64,000 bases of DNA from positions 1,178,001 through 1,242,000 of the forward strand of contig NZ_AP023420.1 of the NCBI RefSeq assembly GCF_018408705.1, read 5' to 3'. Source of the DNA: Pusillibacter faecalis. GTDB lineage: Bacteria > Bacillota > Clostridia > Oscillospirales > Oscillospiraceae. The position numbers and the translations under genes were made by a program. The notes below the pieces were generated by a model. It searched no databases, was not told where the DNA came from, and saw only the letters and a program-made list of their open reading frames with translations. Shown here piece after piece: positions 7,942 to 15,878 of the stretch (position 1 is the stretch's first letter; each line of letters starts with the position of its first letter).

Positions 7942-9522
7942 ATGTCTACCTTGCAAGAAGAAATTTCCCGGCGGCGGACCTTCGCCATCATCTCCCATCC
8001 CGACGCCGGCAAGACCACCCTGACGGAAAAATTTCTGCTCTACGGCGGAGCCATCGCCCAGGCCGGTGAGGTCAAGGGCAAGCGGGCCAAGGCCGCCACC
8101 TCCGACTGGATGGAAATTGAAAAACAGCGCGGCATCTCTGTCACCTCCTCCGTCATGCAGTTCCAGCATGGGGGCTTCTGCATCAACATTCTGGACACTC
8201 CCGGCCACCAGGACTTTTCCGAGGACACCTATCGCACCCTTATGGCGGCGGACAGCGCGGTGATGGTGATTGACGGTGCCAAGGGTGTGGAGCCCCAGAC
8301 CCGCAAGCTCTTCAAGGTCTGCGCCCTGCGCCACATCCCCATCTTCACCTTCATCAACAAGATGGACCGGGAGACCCGGGACCCGCTGGAGCTGTGCGAG
8401 GAGGTGGAGAGGGAGCTGGGTATCGACACCTATGCCGTCAATTGGCCCATCGGCTGCGGCAAGGAGTTCCAGGGCGTCTATGACCGGGAAAAGGGCCGCA
8501 TTCTTTTTTTTGAGGCGGAGGGCCGGGGCCGGAAGGCCTCTGTCACGGAGGTGGCACTGGAGGACCCGGCGCTGGAGGAGCTGATCGGTGCCAGCAAGGC
8601 TGCTGCCCTGCGGGAGGAGGTGGAGCTCCTGGGGGCCGGCCGGGAGTTTGACCTGGAGGCCGTTCGAAGCGGCACCCTCTCCCCGGTGTTCTTTGGCAGC
8701 GCCCTCACGAACTTCGGCGTGGAGCCCTTTTTGGAGGAATTCCTCCGGATGACCACCGCCCCCCTGCCCCGCATCAGCGATCAGGGGGAGGTAGACGTGT
8801 TCTCTCCGGACTTCTCCGCCTTTGTCTTTAAAATTCAGGCCAACATGAACAAGGCTCACCGGGACCGGCTGGCCTTCATGCGCATCTGTTCCGGCAAGTT
8901 TCAGCGGGAGACGGAGTACTTCCACGTCCAGAGCGGAAAAAAGCTGCGGCTGAGCCAACCTCAGCAGATGATGGCCGCAGAGCGGGAGATCGTGGAGGAG
9001 GCCTACGCCGGGGACATCATCGGCGTGTTCGACCCGGGCCTCTTCGCCATCGGGGACACCATCACCGTGCCGGGGAAGAAGTTCCGCTACTCCGGCATTC
9101 CTACCTTTGAGCCGGAGCACTTTATGCGGGTCGCTCCCAAGGACACCATGAAGCGCAAACAATTTATCAAGGGCACGGAACAAATCGCCCAGGAGGGCGC
9201 CATCCAGATCTTCAAGGTCCCCGGCGCCGGATTGGAGGAAGTGATTGTCGGTGTGGTGGGCACGCTGCAATTCGACGTCTTTGAGTACCGGATGAAGAAT
9301 GAGTACGGTGTGGACCTCTATATGACGGGTCTGCCTTACGACCACCTGCGGCTCATCACCGCCTGCCCCTGCAAGCCGGAGGATCTGGTTTTATGTACCG
9401 GCTCCGCCATTTTGGAGGATTTCCGGAGCCGTCTGCTGGTGGCCTTTGGCGGCGAGTGGTCTGTGGGCTTTCTCACCAAACACAACCCAGGTCTGGAGCT
9501 GGCTGACTCGCTCTCTGTCTAA
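7942..9522 (+). CDS. prfC: Peptide chain release factor 3
   Basis: A 526-residue translational GTPase, the usual RF3 length. G1 is SHPDAGKTT (residues 18-26), the switch region includes RGISVTSSV, G3 is DTPGHQD and G4 is NKMD. The C-terminal domain III segment (IVGVVGTLQFDVFEYRMKNEY) is specific to RF3 and separates it from EF-G. RF3 uses GTP to remove RF1/RF2 from ribosomes after peptide release. The start MSTLQEEISRRRTFAIISHP is preceded by GGAGGG; the open frame reaches 66 bp further upstream but lacks a good site. Confidence 0.97.
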   Translation: MSTLQEEISRRRTFAIISHPDAGKTTLTEKFLLYGGAIAQAGEVKGKRAKAATSDWMEIEKQRGISVTSSVMQFQHGGFCINILDTPGHQDFSEDTYRTLMAADSAVMVIDGAKGVEPQTRKLFKVCALRHIPIFTFINKMDRETRDPLELCEEVERELGIDTYAVNWPIGCGKEFQGVYDREKGRILFFEAEGRGRKASVTEVALEDPALEELIGASKAAALREEVELLGAGREFDLEAVRSGTLSPVFFGSALTNFGVEPFLEEFLRMTTAPLPRISDQGEVDVFSPDFSAFVFKIQANMNKAHRDRLAFMRICSGKFQRETEYFHVQSGKKLRLSQPQQMMAAEREIVEEAYAGDIIGVFDPGLFAIGDTITVPGKKFRYSGIPTFEPEHFMRVAPKDTMKRKQFIKGTEQIAQEGAIQIFKVPGAGLEEVIVGVVGTLQFDVFEYRMKNEYGVDLYMTGLPYDHLRLITACPCKPEDLVLCTGSAILEDFRSRLLVAFGGEWSVGFLTKHNPGLELADSLSV

Positions 9523-9550
9523 TTGTATCAAAAGGTTCTGTCTTTGAGAC

Positions 9551-9586
9551 GCCGCCTTCCCCTGGCCGGGAAGGCGGCTTGTCTTT
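9551..9586 (+). terminator. Intrinsic terminator of prfC
   Basis: GCCGCCTTCCC pairs with GGGAAGGCGGC around a short CTGGCC loop, followed by TTGTCTTTTT. It lies about 30 bp after the prfC stop. Confidence 0.85.
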
Positions 9587-9617
9587 TTCAAGCGGCATTG
9601 CGGTATTATTTTATTTT

Positions 9618-9652
9618 TAGTACTTGACATTACATAGTACTAGGTGTAGGAT
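9618..9652 (+). promoter_or_regulatory. Promoter and probable PadR operator
   Basis: TTGACA (9624-9629) and TAGGAT (9647-9652) are 17 bp apart. Perfect inverted arms TAGTACT (9618-9624) and AGTACTA (9636-9642) span the -35 and spacer, an arrangement expected of an autorepressing PadR protein. Operator function is inferred from position and symmetry. Confidence 0.7.
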
Positions 9653-9673
9653 AGTCATCAAAGGGGAGATGTT

Positions 9674-9991
9674 ATGAATGCGCAGTTCAAAAAAGGCGTT
9701 CTGGAACTGATTGTCCTGGAATCCGTGCGCAAGCGGGATATGTACGGCTATGAACTGGTGGCTGAGGTCTCCAAGGTGGTGGACGTGAATGAGGGTACCA
9801 TCTACCCCCTCCTCAAGCGTCTGACCAATGAGCACTATTTTGAGACCTATCTCCGGGAGTCCACCGAAGGCCCGTCCCGCAAATACTACCATCTGACAGC
9901 TGCGGGGATTTTATACCGGGACGCTCTGGAGACAGAGTGGGACCTGTTTCAACAGCAGGTCAATCGTTTTCTAAAGGAGCAGAGAGCATGA
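9674..9991 (+). CDS. PadR family transcriptional regulator
   Basis: A 105-residue PadR protein. FKKGVLELIVLESVRKRDMYGYELV opens the winged helix and VDVNEGTIYPLLKRLTNEHY is the recognition helix and wing typical of the family. A short C-terminal helix (about residues 85-105) would form the dimer interface. AGGGGAG precedes the ATG. It overlaps the DUF1700 gene by four bases (ATGA). PadR/DUF1700 pairs are widespread in Firmicutes, where the repressor controls the membrane protein and often responds to envelope stress or small molecules. Confidence 0.92.
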   Translation: MNAQFKKGVLELIVLESVRKRDMYGYELVAEVSKVVDVNEGTIYPLLKRLTNEHYFETYLRESTEGPSRKYYHLTAAGILYRDALETEWDLFQQQVNRFLKEQRA

Positions 9992-10836
9992 AAAATAAGG
10001 AGTCGTTTTTGAAGGAGCTGCAAAACGGCCTGGCGGTTCTGGCAGAGTCCGAGCAGCAGGACATTCTGGCAGAGTATGCCCAGCATATTGACATGCGGAT
10101 CGCTGGGGGACTCACCGAGGAGGAGGCCATCCAGGACTTTGGCGACATCCATCAGTTGACAGCAGAGATTTTGGCGGCCTATCATGTAAATCCAGCCTAC
10201 AGCAGGGCACCCGGAAAGCTTCTGGACCCGCGTCCCGCTCTCAGCCGCGCCTGGTCTCACACCGGAAATTTTTTTCGGAGGCTGGGACACGGACTTGCCG
10301 TATTCTTCTCCAGGGCGGGCCGGGCGATTGCCGCTTTTCCCCACCGCCTTGCAGCGCGGTTCCGCATCCTCTTCCGGAGGCCAAACGTCATGCAACAAGA
10401 AAGTGAGGAATGTATTGTGCAGATCACCGAAGAATCCCGCCCCTTATCTAGCAGGAAGCAGCGAGCCGGTACGGCTTTCGGCGGGTTTTTCCACAGTGCC
10501 GGAAACGGTATCGTCCGCCTGTGCCGTTTTTTGGCCTGGCTGCTGTGGAACTTCGCACTGGCACTGTGCGCGCTCCCCTTTTTGGGCGCGGGCCTTGCCG
10601 CATTGCTTTTATTCGGCGTGCTGATGGTCTGGCTGGTCCAGGGGCTTCCACTGACCGGCGCAGTGCTGGGGTGTGTGGGAATCACTGCCTTTTGCGCTGG
10701 AGTTCTGGGCCTTGGCAGCGGTCTGATCTGGCACCGGCACAGACCTGCCTCAGCACAGGCAGACACCGTCCCGCCCCAGGTGCTGTCTACCATGCGGGAG
10801 GAATTGGAGAAGGAGGAGAACCCCGATGAGAAATAA
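9988..10836 (+). CDS. DUF1700 domain membrane protein
   Basis: A 282-residue protein. The first 75 residues (MKNKESFLKELQNGLAVLAE through EEEAIQDFGDIHQLTAEILA) are the DUF1700 cytoplasmic domain usually encoded with PadR regulators. A basic region rich in aromatic residues follows, then three or more membrane segments around residues 180-255 and an acidic tail. The start is coupled to the PadR stop. DUF1700 proteins are thought to work with the PadR partner and a third envelope protein; the mechanism is unknown. Confidence 0.85.
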   Translation: MKNKESFLKELQNGLAVLAESEQQDILAEYAQHIDMRIAGGLTEEEAIQDFGDIHQLTAEILAAYHVNPAYSRAPGKLLDPRPALSRAWSHTGNFFRRLGHGLAVFFSRAGRAIAAFPHRLAARFRILFRRPNVMQQESEECIVQITEESRPLSSRKQRAGTAFGGFFHSAGNGIVRLCRFLAWLLWNFALALCALPFLGAGLAALLLFGVLMVWLVQGLPLTGAVLGCVGITAFCAGVLGLGSGLIWHRHRPASAQADTVPPQVLSTMREELEKEENPDEK

Positions 10837-11368
10837 GCGTACCTTTCGGTGGACCTGCCTGGGACTGCTATGCGGCGGTCTGCTGCTGACAGGCATTGGC
10901 GTTGGGGTGCAGCTGGTGGAGGCGTCCTCCCTCTCTTATGGAGGCGTACAGCTGGTGGAGGGCGCTCCACAGAGCAGTCATATTGTGGTAGAGCTTGGGG
11001 ATACGACAGGCCCCATCTCCATTTTCAGCCATGACGGCGAGTTTTCCAGCCAGCTCCGCGCGCTGGGACGGATTGAGGTCCGGGACACCGTCACCCCTGG
11101 AACTGTAGAGTTGGACCTCCGCTATGAGGGCGCCAATATGACTCCTGGCTACTGGACGGACGATTGGACGGACGATTCCGGTTCTAACGGTCGGGACATC
11201 TGCCTCTACTGGCAAAGCCGGAGTGATCTGGCCCTGCTTCTGGCCTGTAAGGACCAGTTGCTGGCAGACCTGAAAAGCGGCCGAGTCAGCGACTATACCT
11301 GCTGGCAGCTCACCGAGGCTGTGGTATCGGTCCATCCCGACGACGCGCAGCGGGTACATCTGGGGTAA
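10826..11368 (+). CDS. Hypothetical exported protein of the PadR/DUF1700 operon
   Basis: A 180-residue protein with an N-terminal hydrophobic segment (LGLLCGGLLLTGIGVGVQLV, residues 12-31) that is probably a signal anchor, and a soluble part predicted to lie outside. A small internal repeat, GVQLVEASSLSYGGVQLVEG, follows the anchor, and WTDDWTDD occurs near residue 112. The start overlaps the DUF1700 stop by 11 bases. By position it fills the slot often occupied by DUF4097-type proteins in such operons, but I do not recognise that domain here. Confidence 0.7.
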   Translation: MRNKRTFRWTCLGLLCGGLLLTGIGVGVQLVEASSLSYGGVQLVEGAPQSSHIVVELGDTTGPISIFSHDGEFSSQLRALGRIEVRDTVTPGTVELDLRYEGANMTPGYWTDDWTDDSGSNGRDICLYWQSRSDLALLLACKDQLLADLKSGRVSDYTCWQLTEAVVSVHPDDAQRVHLG

Positions 11369-11381
11369 ACGCGTGTGAAAC

Positions 11382-11421
11382 AAACCAGCGGTTTGAGAGA
11401 AATCTCTCAAACCGCTGGTTT
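11382..11421. terminator. Bidirectional terminator, long perfect stem
   Basis: An 18-bp perfect stem (AAACCAGCGGTTTGAGAG with its complement) closes a four-base loop between convergent genes, flanked by A- and T-rich ends. It overlaps the 3' end of the minus-strand HTH gene. Confidence 0.85.
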
Positions 11422-11712
11422 TGTTTTCATGGTATCGATCAGCCGGGAGAGGGCCTCAATCTGCTGTTCTGTCAGCCCGTTGGTATGCAAAACCCGGTTC
11501 TCTGCCCGGTCCGGAAATACCAGTGCATCCACGGAGAAGTCCAGCAGTGCCATCATCTGAAAAAGGAGGGGGACAGATGGATTGCGGCGGCCGCCCTCTA
11601 TATTGGCAAGATGCACCAGAGTAATATCCAAGAGTTCTGAAAGCTTTTCCTGTGTATACCCTTTTTCCATTCGTGCGGCACGAATGGTGTCTCCCAGCAG
11701 TCGATCTTTCAT
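11407..11712 (-). CDS. Xre/Cro-C1-type HTH regulator
   Basis: A 101-residue regulator. Residues 8-65 form the HTH domain: IRAARMEKGYTQEKLSELLD, then ITLVHLANIEGGRRNPSVPL as the recognition region. The C-terminal 35 residues (LTEQQIEALSRLIDTM) are a helical tail like that of many Clostridia Xre regulators. It is divergent from the unknown gene at 11838 and the AT-rich space between them holds the likely promoters for both. Base composition is lower in GC than its neighbours. Confidence 0.88.
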   Translation of the reverse strand: MKDRLLGDTIRAARMEKGYTQEKLSELLDITLVHLANIEGGRRNPSVPLLFQMMALLDFSVDALVFPDRAENRVLHTNGLTEQQIEALSRLIDTMKTKPAV

Positions 11713-11837
11713 CGTCGATTCTTCACCTCAATTTATGATCTTAAAGATAATATTTCCCCTTGCAAATTTTCCAAAAGCATAATAATATTTAATCTAAAAG
11801 AATTATATTTGATTCTAAACCAATCAGAGAGGAGCAA

Positions 11838-12365
11838 ATGATTGTGATAAAAGAAAAAGAATTGCAGGAATTCCGTCCACAAATCAGATATCAGGATGGG
11901 CAGGACATTACTCTACAGGCAATTCAGTCTCTGCTGCAAGGTGAAGCTCAGCAGGCAGGCATTCCTATCGCATTTCGTTTGGACCAGGTAAGAGGAGGCC
12001 TGTTTGGCGGGGCCGAAGATTGTCTGGTTCTGTACCATCCGGAACATCAAAAAGACTATTTTTCAGTGGCTGTCCGCATTAAACGTCAAGGGAATTATGC
12101 ATTCGTCTCTGCCGAGAGTTTTGGTACCAGTAAGCTCATAAAAGCAGAGGCAGTCCGAAAACAGTTCAATGCTGCGGCAAAGGAGGGTATCCATTACCGG
12201 GGATATAATCCCCTGGAAAACGCTGCCGCAGGCGCGGCAATTGTGGGGGCGGGCATCGCAGGTGTCCGGCACCTCATCAAAGGGAAAAGTGACAAGGAAA
12301 AAATGGAGGCCGAACAACAGTGGTATACCATCATCTGCGATATGTTGGATACCGTTATCTCATAA
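11838..12365 (+). CDS. Hypothetical protein with Gly-rich hydrophobic segment
   Basis: A 175-residue protein starting at ATG 11838 after GAGAGGAGC. The first 120 residues look like a compact alpha/beta domain (FGGAEDCLVLYHPEHQKDYFSVAV). Residues about 131-148 (AAAGAAIVGAGIAGVRHL) form a short Gly/Ala-rich hydrophobic stretch, then a charged helix. No family is recognised. It is divergent from the HTH gene and 64 bp before a 54-aa ORF. GC content is visibly lower than in flanking genes, which may mean recent acquisition. Confidence 0.65.
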   Translation: MIVIKEKELQEFRPQIRYQDGQDITLQAIQSLLQGEAQQAGIPIAFRLDQVRGGLFGGAEDCLVLYHPEHQKDYFSVAVRIKRQGNYAFVSAESFGTSKLIKAEAVRKQFNAAAKEGIHYRGYNPLENAAAGAAIVGAGIAGVRHLIKGKSDKEKMEAEQQWYTIICDMLDTVIS

Positions 12366-12429
12366 TTTGGTTCGCTCGTATGTCTATCCCCCGCATCATA
12401 CGGAATCTTGGAAAAAGGAGAAATCAGCT

Positions 12430-12594
12430 ATGCCGTCCAGTGACTACAACCGTTATCTTGCCGCTATTAAAGTAGCCAATGACTCCGGAAACAAGGATGC
12501 CCTACGCAAAATCCGAGATGCTCTGCTTGCAGAGTACGGCCCGCTAGACGATGACGTGGAATACCTGCTTCGCCAATTTCGCTATTATGTCTGA
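12430..12594 (+). CDS. Small conserved-looking protein, 54 aa
   Basis: The frame from ATG 12430 (MPSSDYNRYLAAIKVANDSG onward) ends at TGA 12594 and is preceded by AAAGGAG. It is charged, predicted all-helical, and contains ALRKIRDALLAEYGPLDDDVEYL, so it does not look random. A terminator follows immediately. It is probably co-transcribed with the upstream unknown gene. No function can be assigned. Confidence 0.55.
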   Translation: MPSSDYNRYLAAIKVANDSGNKDALRKIRDALLAEYGPLDDDVEYLLRQFRYYV

Positions 12595-12599
12595 ACACG

Positions 12600-12638
12600 C
12601 AAACAACCCCTGCTCTTTTTGAAAGCAGGGGTTGTTTG
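12600..12638. terminator. Bidirectional intrinsic terminator
   Basis: CAAACAACCCCTGCT pairs perfectly with AGCAGGGGTTGTTTG across a nine-base loop. It separates the 54-aa gene from the convergent TelA-like gene. Confidence 0.85.
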
Positions 12639-12650
12639 TATAATGTCATG

Positions 12651-13772
12651 TCAGTTCCGCAGCTCCAGGAGCTTCTGCTTAAGCTCTCCCTCGATGCGGC
12701 CAAGCTCGGCTTCGGCGTTTCGCCGCTTCTCCGCGCCCTGGCGCTGGATATCCATCACCTCATCCAGTGTGGCGATCAGCTGCTGATTGGTGTGCTGCAG
12801 GGTCTCCAGGTCCACCACGCTACGCTCGGCCTCACGGGCGGTTTCCACCGTTCCCATCTTGAGCAGGTCGGCATTTTTCTTCAAAAGCTCATTTGTCATC
12901 TCCGCCACCGCGCTCTGGGCTGCCGTGGCTTGCCGGCTGTGCTCCAGGCCCAGTGCCAGCACCATCTGGCTCTTCCACAGGGGAATTGTATTCACCAGGG
13001 AGGACTGGATCTTTTCCACCATCAGCGTGTCGTTATTCTGCAGCAGACGAGTCTGAGGACCCATTTGAATGGAAATAACCCTTGTCAGCTCCAGATCATG
13101 GAGTTTTTTCTCAAACCGCTCACACATCTGGCTGAGATCGTTGTATCGCTGGGCGTCCTCTTGTGCACCTGTAGACTCAGCGCGGGCTTTCAGGTCCGGC
13201 AGCTCACCGGTTCGGAGCTGTTCCAGCCGCCTCTTTCCCGCCAGAATGTACATGGTCAATTCTTTATAGTACTTCAGATTCAGCTCATACATCTGGTCCA
13301 GCATGGCGACGTCTTTCATCAGCGTCAACTGGTGCTGCTCCAGCTGGCGGGCAATCTGGTCCACATTGGCCTCGACCTTGGCATATTGTGCCTTCATTGC
13401 CTCCAGCCTGTTTCCAGCCTTTTTAAAGAGGCCCAGAATTCCCTTTTTCTCCTCCTCGTCTCCAAAGCCCCTCAACTCCACCACCAGCTGGGAGAGAGCT
13501 TGTCCCACCTCGCCCAGGTCCTTGGAGCGGATCGAGGAAAGCGCGGTCTCTGAAAATTCCGCCACATGCTTCTGGGCAGCGACGCCATATTGCAGCACCT
13601 GGCTGGAGTCCATCACGTCAATTTTGGCAGAGAACTCCTCCACCATCTTCCTCTCCGCCTCGGTCAGAAGGCTCTCATCCAGCTGCGCGGAAACCGTTTC
13701 TTCTTCCGCGGGCGAAGCCGATGTCGCTCCATGGAGAGTCAGGGCAGGCGTCTGCGGGCTTTGTGAATCCAT
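12651..13772 (-). CDS. TelA-family toxic anion resistance protein
   Basis: A 373-residue soluble, strongly helical, coiled-coil-rich protein of the TelA/KlaA family (PF05816). Landmarks are GLFKKAGNRLEAMKAQYAKV and the conserved SSLVNTIPLWKSQMVLALGL block. Members were linked to tellurite and other stress resistance, but the biochemical role is unclear. The start at 13772 is chosen because GGAGGAGACGACC precedes it; the frame stays open further upstream without a good start. It is in an operon with the small membrane protein upstream (14 bp gap). Confidence 0.9.
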   Translation of the reverse strand: MDSQSPQTPALTLHGATSASPAEEETVSAQLDESLLTEAERKMVEEFSAKIDVMDSSQVLQYGVAAQKHVAEFSETALSSIRSKDLGEVGQALSQLVVELRGFGDEEEKKGILGLFKKAGNRLEAMKAQYAKVEANVDQIARQLEQHQLTLMKDVAMLDQMYELNLKYYKELTMYILAGKRRLEQLRTGELPDLKARAESTGAQEDAQRYNDLSQMCERFEKKLHDLELTRVISIQMGPQTRLLQNNDTLMVEKIQSSLVNTIPLWKSQMVLALGLEHSRQATAAQSAVAEMTNELLKKNADLLKMGTVETAREAERSVVDLETLQHTNQQLIATLDEVMDIQRQGAEKRRNAEAELGRIEGELKQKLLELRN

Positions 13773-13786
13773 GGTCGTCTCCTCCT

Positions 13787-14020
13787 CTATCTCAGCGCGT
13801 TGTCCGGGGCGTCTCCCGAGTCTTTCTTGCGGGGCCGGCGCATCATGCGGACACACCACAGCAGGGCAACCAATAGCCAGATCGCACCCACAGCCACATA
13901 GAACCAATCCACGCCGTCTCCCCAAAAGAATCCGCGGTACAGCCACAGCCCCGCGCAAACAGCATTGCAAAATACACAGGCGCCAATAATCACCCAGTTG
14001 GGCGAGTTCTTTTTCTGCAT
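13787..14020 (-). CDS. Small two-span membrane protein
   Basis: A 77-residue protein with two membrane segments (about residues 9-27 and 38-58) and a basic tail (RMMRRPRKKDSGD) predicted to be cytoplasmic. AAGGAG precedes the ATG. It lies just before the TelA-like gene and is probably co-transcribed. TelA-family genes often have a small membrane partner (XpaC-like or unrelated); I cannot place this one in a family. Confidence 0.65.
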   Translation of the reverse strand: MQKKNSPNWVIIGACVFCNAVCAGLWLYRGFFWGDGVDWFYVAVGAIWLLVALLWCVRMMRRPRKKDSGDAPDNALR

Positions 14021-14113
14021 GATCGGTTTCTCCTTTTCCTGTTGCTATCTCCTATTATACGCCGCTTGGCAAAGGCGGTCAAGGGAATCTCCCATTCGCA
14101 CCCATGGCTTCGT

Positions 14114-14153
14114 GAAAAAACCGGCCGGAGGCTGCCGCAAGCCTTCGACCGGT
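14114..14153 (-). terminator. Intrinsic terminator, minus strand
   Basis: On the minus strand, CCGGTCGAAGGCT and AGCCTCCGGCCGG form a slightly imperfect stem followed by TTTTTTC. It lies about 15 bp after the DUF6512-like gene. Confidence 0.75.
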
Positions 14154-14168
14154 GGGGTATTCTATATT

Positions 14169-14699
14169 CTAAGCGCCAAACGTGCCTGTCACCGGGTCCA
14201 TCCACAGGGCCAGTTTGACTGGCCGGAACGTACACCAGACAAAGCAAAATGCCACCGCCCATAGAATCAGCAGACCCAGAATCTGCTGCCAGGGTGCGGT
14301 TAGCTTGCCCCGCCGCAAGAGCCAGGCATCCAGCAAAAAGGCGCCCAGGTCTGCCAGAAAAAAAATTGCAATATCCACCCAGTTGATATTGCGTCCCAAC
14401 ACGCCGGTATATGTGTAGAAGAGCACAGGGATCAACACCAGTCCTGTCAGGATGCTTGCCGCCCGAGCCGCCAGAAAGTTCGGGTAGTTTCGTCCCATGA
14501 TACACACCTGAAATACCGAAAAAACAAACATCGGGAAAAACAGCAGCTTCATATGCTCCCAGGTGGACTCATTGACCGCGGAAAAGGCCGCTGCCAGGGT
14601 ATTCCCTCCGCTCCACTCGTAGAGAAAGTGCAGCAGCACTCCCAGAGCTCCGGTAAACAAGAAGCCTGCCAACTCCCAGAAAAACAGCCGTCTGCGCAT
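14169..14699 (-). CDS. DUF6512-like membrane protein
   Basis: A 176-residue polytopic protein with about five membrane segments. FSAVNESTWEHMKLLFFPMF near residue 45 is the recognisable signature of a small family in Clostridia and Bacilli (DUF6512). Two adjacent ATGs exist at 14702 and 14699; GGAGG at 14706-14711 gives better spacing to 14699. It stands alone between two terminators. Function is unknown. Confidence 0.75.
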   Translation of the reverse strand: MRRRLFFWELAGFLFTGALGVLLHFLYEWSGGNTLAAAFSAVNESTWEHMKLLFFPMFVFSVFQVCIMGRNYPNFLAARAASILTGLVLIPVLFYTYTGVLGRNINWVDIAIFFLADLGAFLLDAWLLRRGKLTAPWQQILGLLILWAVAFCFVWCTFRPVKLALWMDPVTGTFGA

Positions 14700-14721
14700 C
14701 ATGTGCCTCCTAATCTGCAAA

Positions 14722-14746
14722 GAACTGCGGCCAGAGGCCGCAGTTC
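14722..14746 (-). terminator. Hairpin after azlD
   Basis: GAACTGCGGCC pairs perfectly with GGCCGCAGTTC around a three-base loop and is followed on the minus strand by TTTGC. It is a probable terminator for the azlCD operon, though the T-run is short. Confidence 0.6.
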
Positions 14747-14769
14747 CATTGTATGCAAATCTTAGAAGC

Positions 14770-15105
14770 TTATGCAAAAATCACCTGCACCAGCAGCATA
14801 TATAGCGCCGTGCCGCCGGCGATGGAGAGCAGAACGTTTCCCTTCCACCTGTGGACAATCACCACCGCCGCGATGGCCAGCAGCTCCGGTGCGCCGTGAG
14901 GAGCGGAGAGCCAAGAGACTCCCTTCAGGCAGTAGACCACCAGCAGCCCCATGCAGGCTGGAGGCAGCACCCGGCTGAGGTACGCCACCACTGCCGGCGG
15001 CTCTTTATTCTCCGGGAACAGCCAGAACGGAAGCCAGCGGGTCAGCTGCGTCCCGGCTGCCAGCGCCAGAATCATCACCAGCGTCTCAAATCCTGTTAAA
15101 TGCAA
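14770..15105 (-). CDS. azlD: AzlD family branched-chain amino acid exporter subunit
   Basis: A 111-residue protein with four hydrophobic segments. It matches the AzlD family by size and by GTQLTRWLPFWLF near the N terminus and LPPACMGLLVVYCL in the middle. It overlaps the end of azlC by ten bases, the usual coupled arrangement. AzlC and AzlD together export branched-chain amino acids or analogues. Confidence 0.88.
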   Translation of the reverse strand: MHLTGFETLVMILALAAGTQLTRWLPFWLFPENKEPPAVVAYLSRVLPPACMGLLVVYCLKGVSWLSAPHGAPELLAIAAVVIVHRWKGNVLLSIAGGTALYMLLVQVIFA

Positions 15106-15812
15106 TTTAGACGCCTCCCCCCCAGTAAAGCCGCCAAAATCAGCGCCATAGCTGGGATTACCAGGTTATCCGCCCCAAAGACGGCAAGGCTCACGGCAGC
15201 GCAGGCCATCCCGATCAGCCCGGCAGCGCGGTTCTCCCGCTTCTTCCACTGCTCCAGAAACAGCACAACAAACAGGGCCGTCAGAGCAAAGTCCATCCCC
15301 GTGGTATCAAAGGTCAGCAGCGATCCTAAAATCCCGCCCAGGAGGGACCCGCACACCCAGTAACTGTAATTCAGCAGGGAAATCCAGAAGTAAAAATCCC
15401 TCCGCTCCACATCCTTGGGCGGCTCCAGAGTGGAGACCAGCGAAAACGTCTCGTCTGTCAGAGCGAAGATCAAAAAGGGCCTCACCCGTCCCATGCCCTG
15501 GTACTTTTTCAAAAGAGACAGCCCGTAAAAAACGTGCCGGGCATTCACCATCACGGAGATCAAAAAGGCCTGCACCGGCGCAAAGGCTGCTGTCAGCAGC
15601 GTGACGGCCACATACTGAATACTGCCGCCAAACACCAGAATACTCATGAAAACTGCCCAAAGGGGCCCATATCCACTGGCAGACATCAGCAATCCGTAGG
15701 CCATCCCCAGGCAGAGGTATCCCGTTAAAACCGGCACCGTGGCGGGAAAGGCGGCCCGCAGCGCCGCGTTCTGCGGCCGACCCGGCTGTTTGATCTCTTC
15801 CACAGATTCCAT
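15096..15812 (-). CDS. azlC: AzlC family branched-chain amino acid permease
   Basis: A 238-residue protein with about seven membrane segments. The family blocks FPATVPVLTGYLCLGMAYG and SILVFGGSIQYVAVTLL are present, followed by VMVNARHVFYGLSLL and ALTDETFSL. The start is supported by CGGGAGTG upstream. It forms a two-gene operon with azlD. No Lrp-type regulator is adjacent; a perfect 15-bp inverted repeat lies about 65 bp upstream. Confidence 0.92.
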   Translation of the reverse strand: MESVEEIKQPGRPQNAALRAAFPATVPVLTGYLCLGMAYGLLMSASGYGPLWAVFMSILVFGGSIQYVAVTLLTAAFAPVQAFLISVMVNARHVFYGLSLLKKYQGMGRVRPFLIFALTDETFSLVSTLEPPKDVERRDFYFWISLLNYSYWVCGSLLGGILGSLLTFDTTGMDFALTALFVVLFLEQWKKRENRAAGLIGMACAAVSLAVFGADNLVIPAMALILAALLGGRRLNCI

Positions 15813-15878
15813 AGTGATTCACTCCCGTCTTATGAACTGTACCAGAATACCCCCGGCGCAGGAGCTTTGTCAAGGCCC

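Noticed and set aside
7924..9345. Long 473-aa minus-strand open frame opposite prfC.
   Set aside because: It is antisense to a conserved gene, its His/Leu/Gly-rich composition is that of a complement of a GC-rich gene, and it has no recognisable domain.
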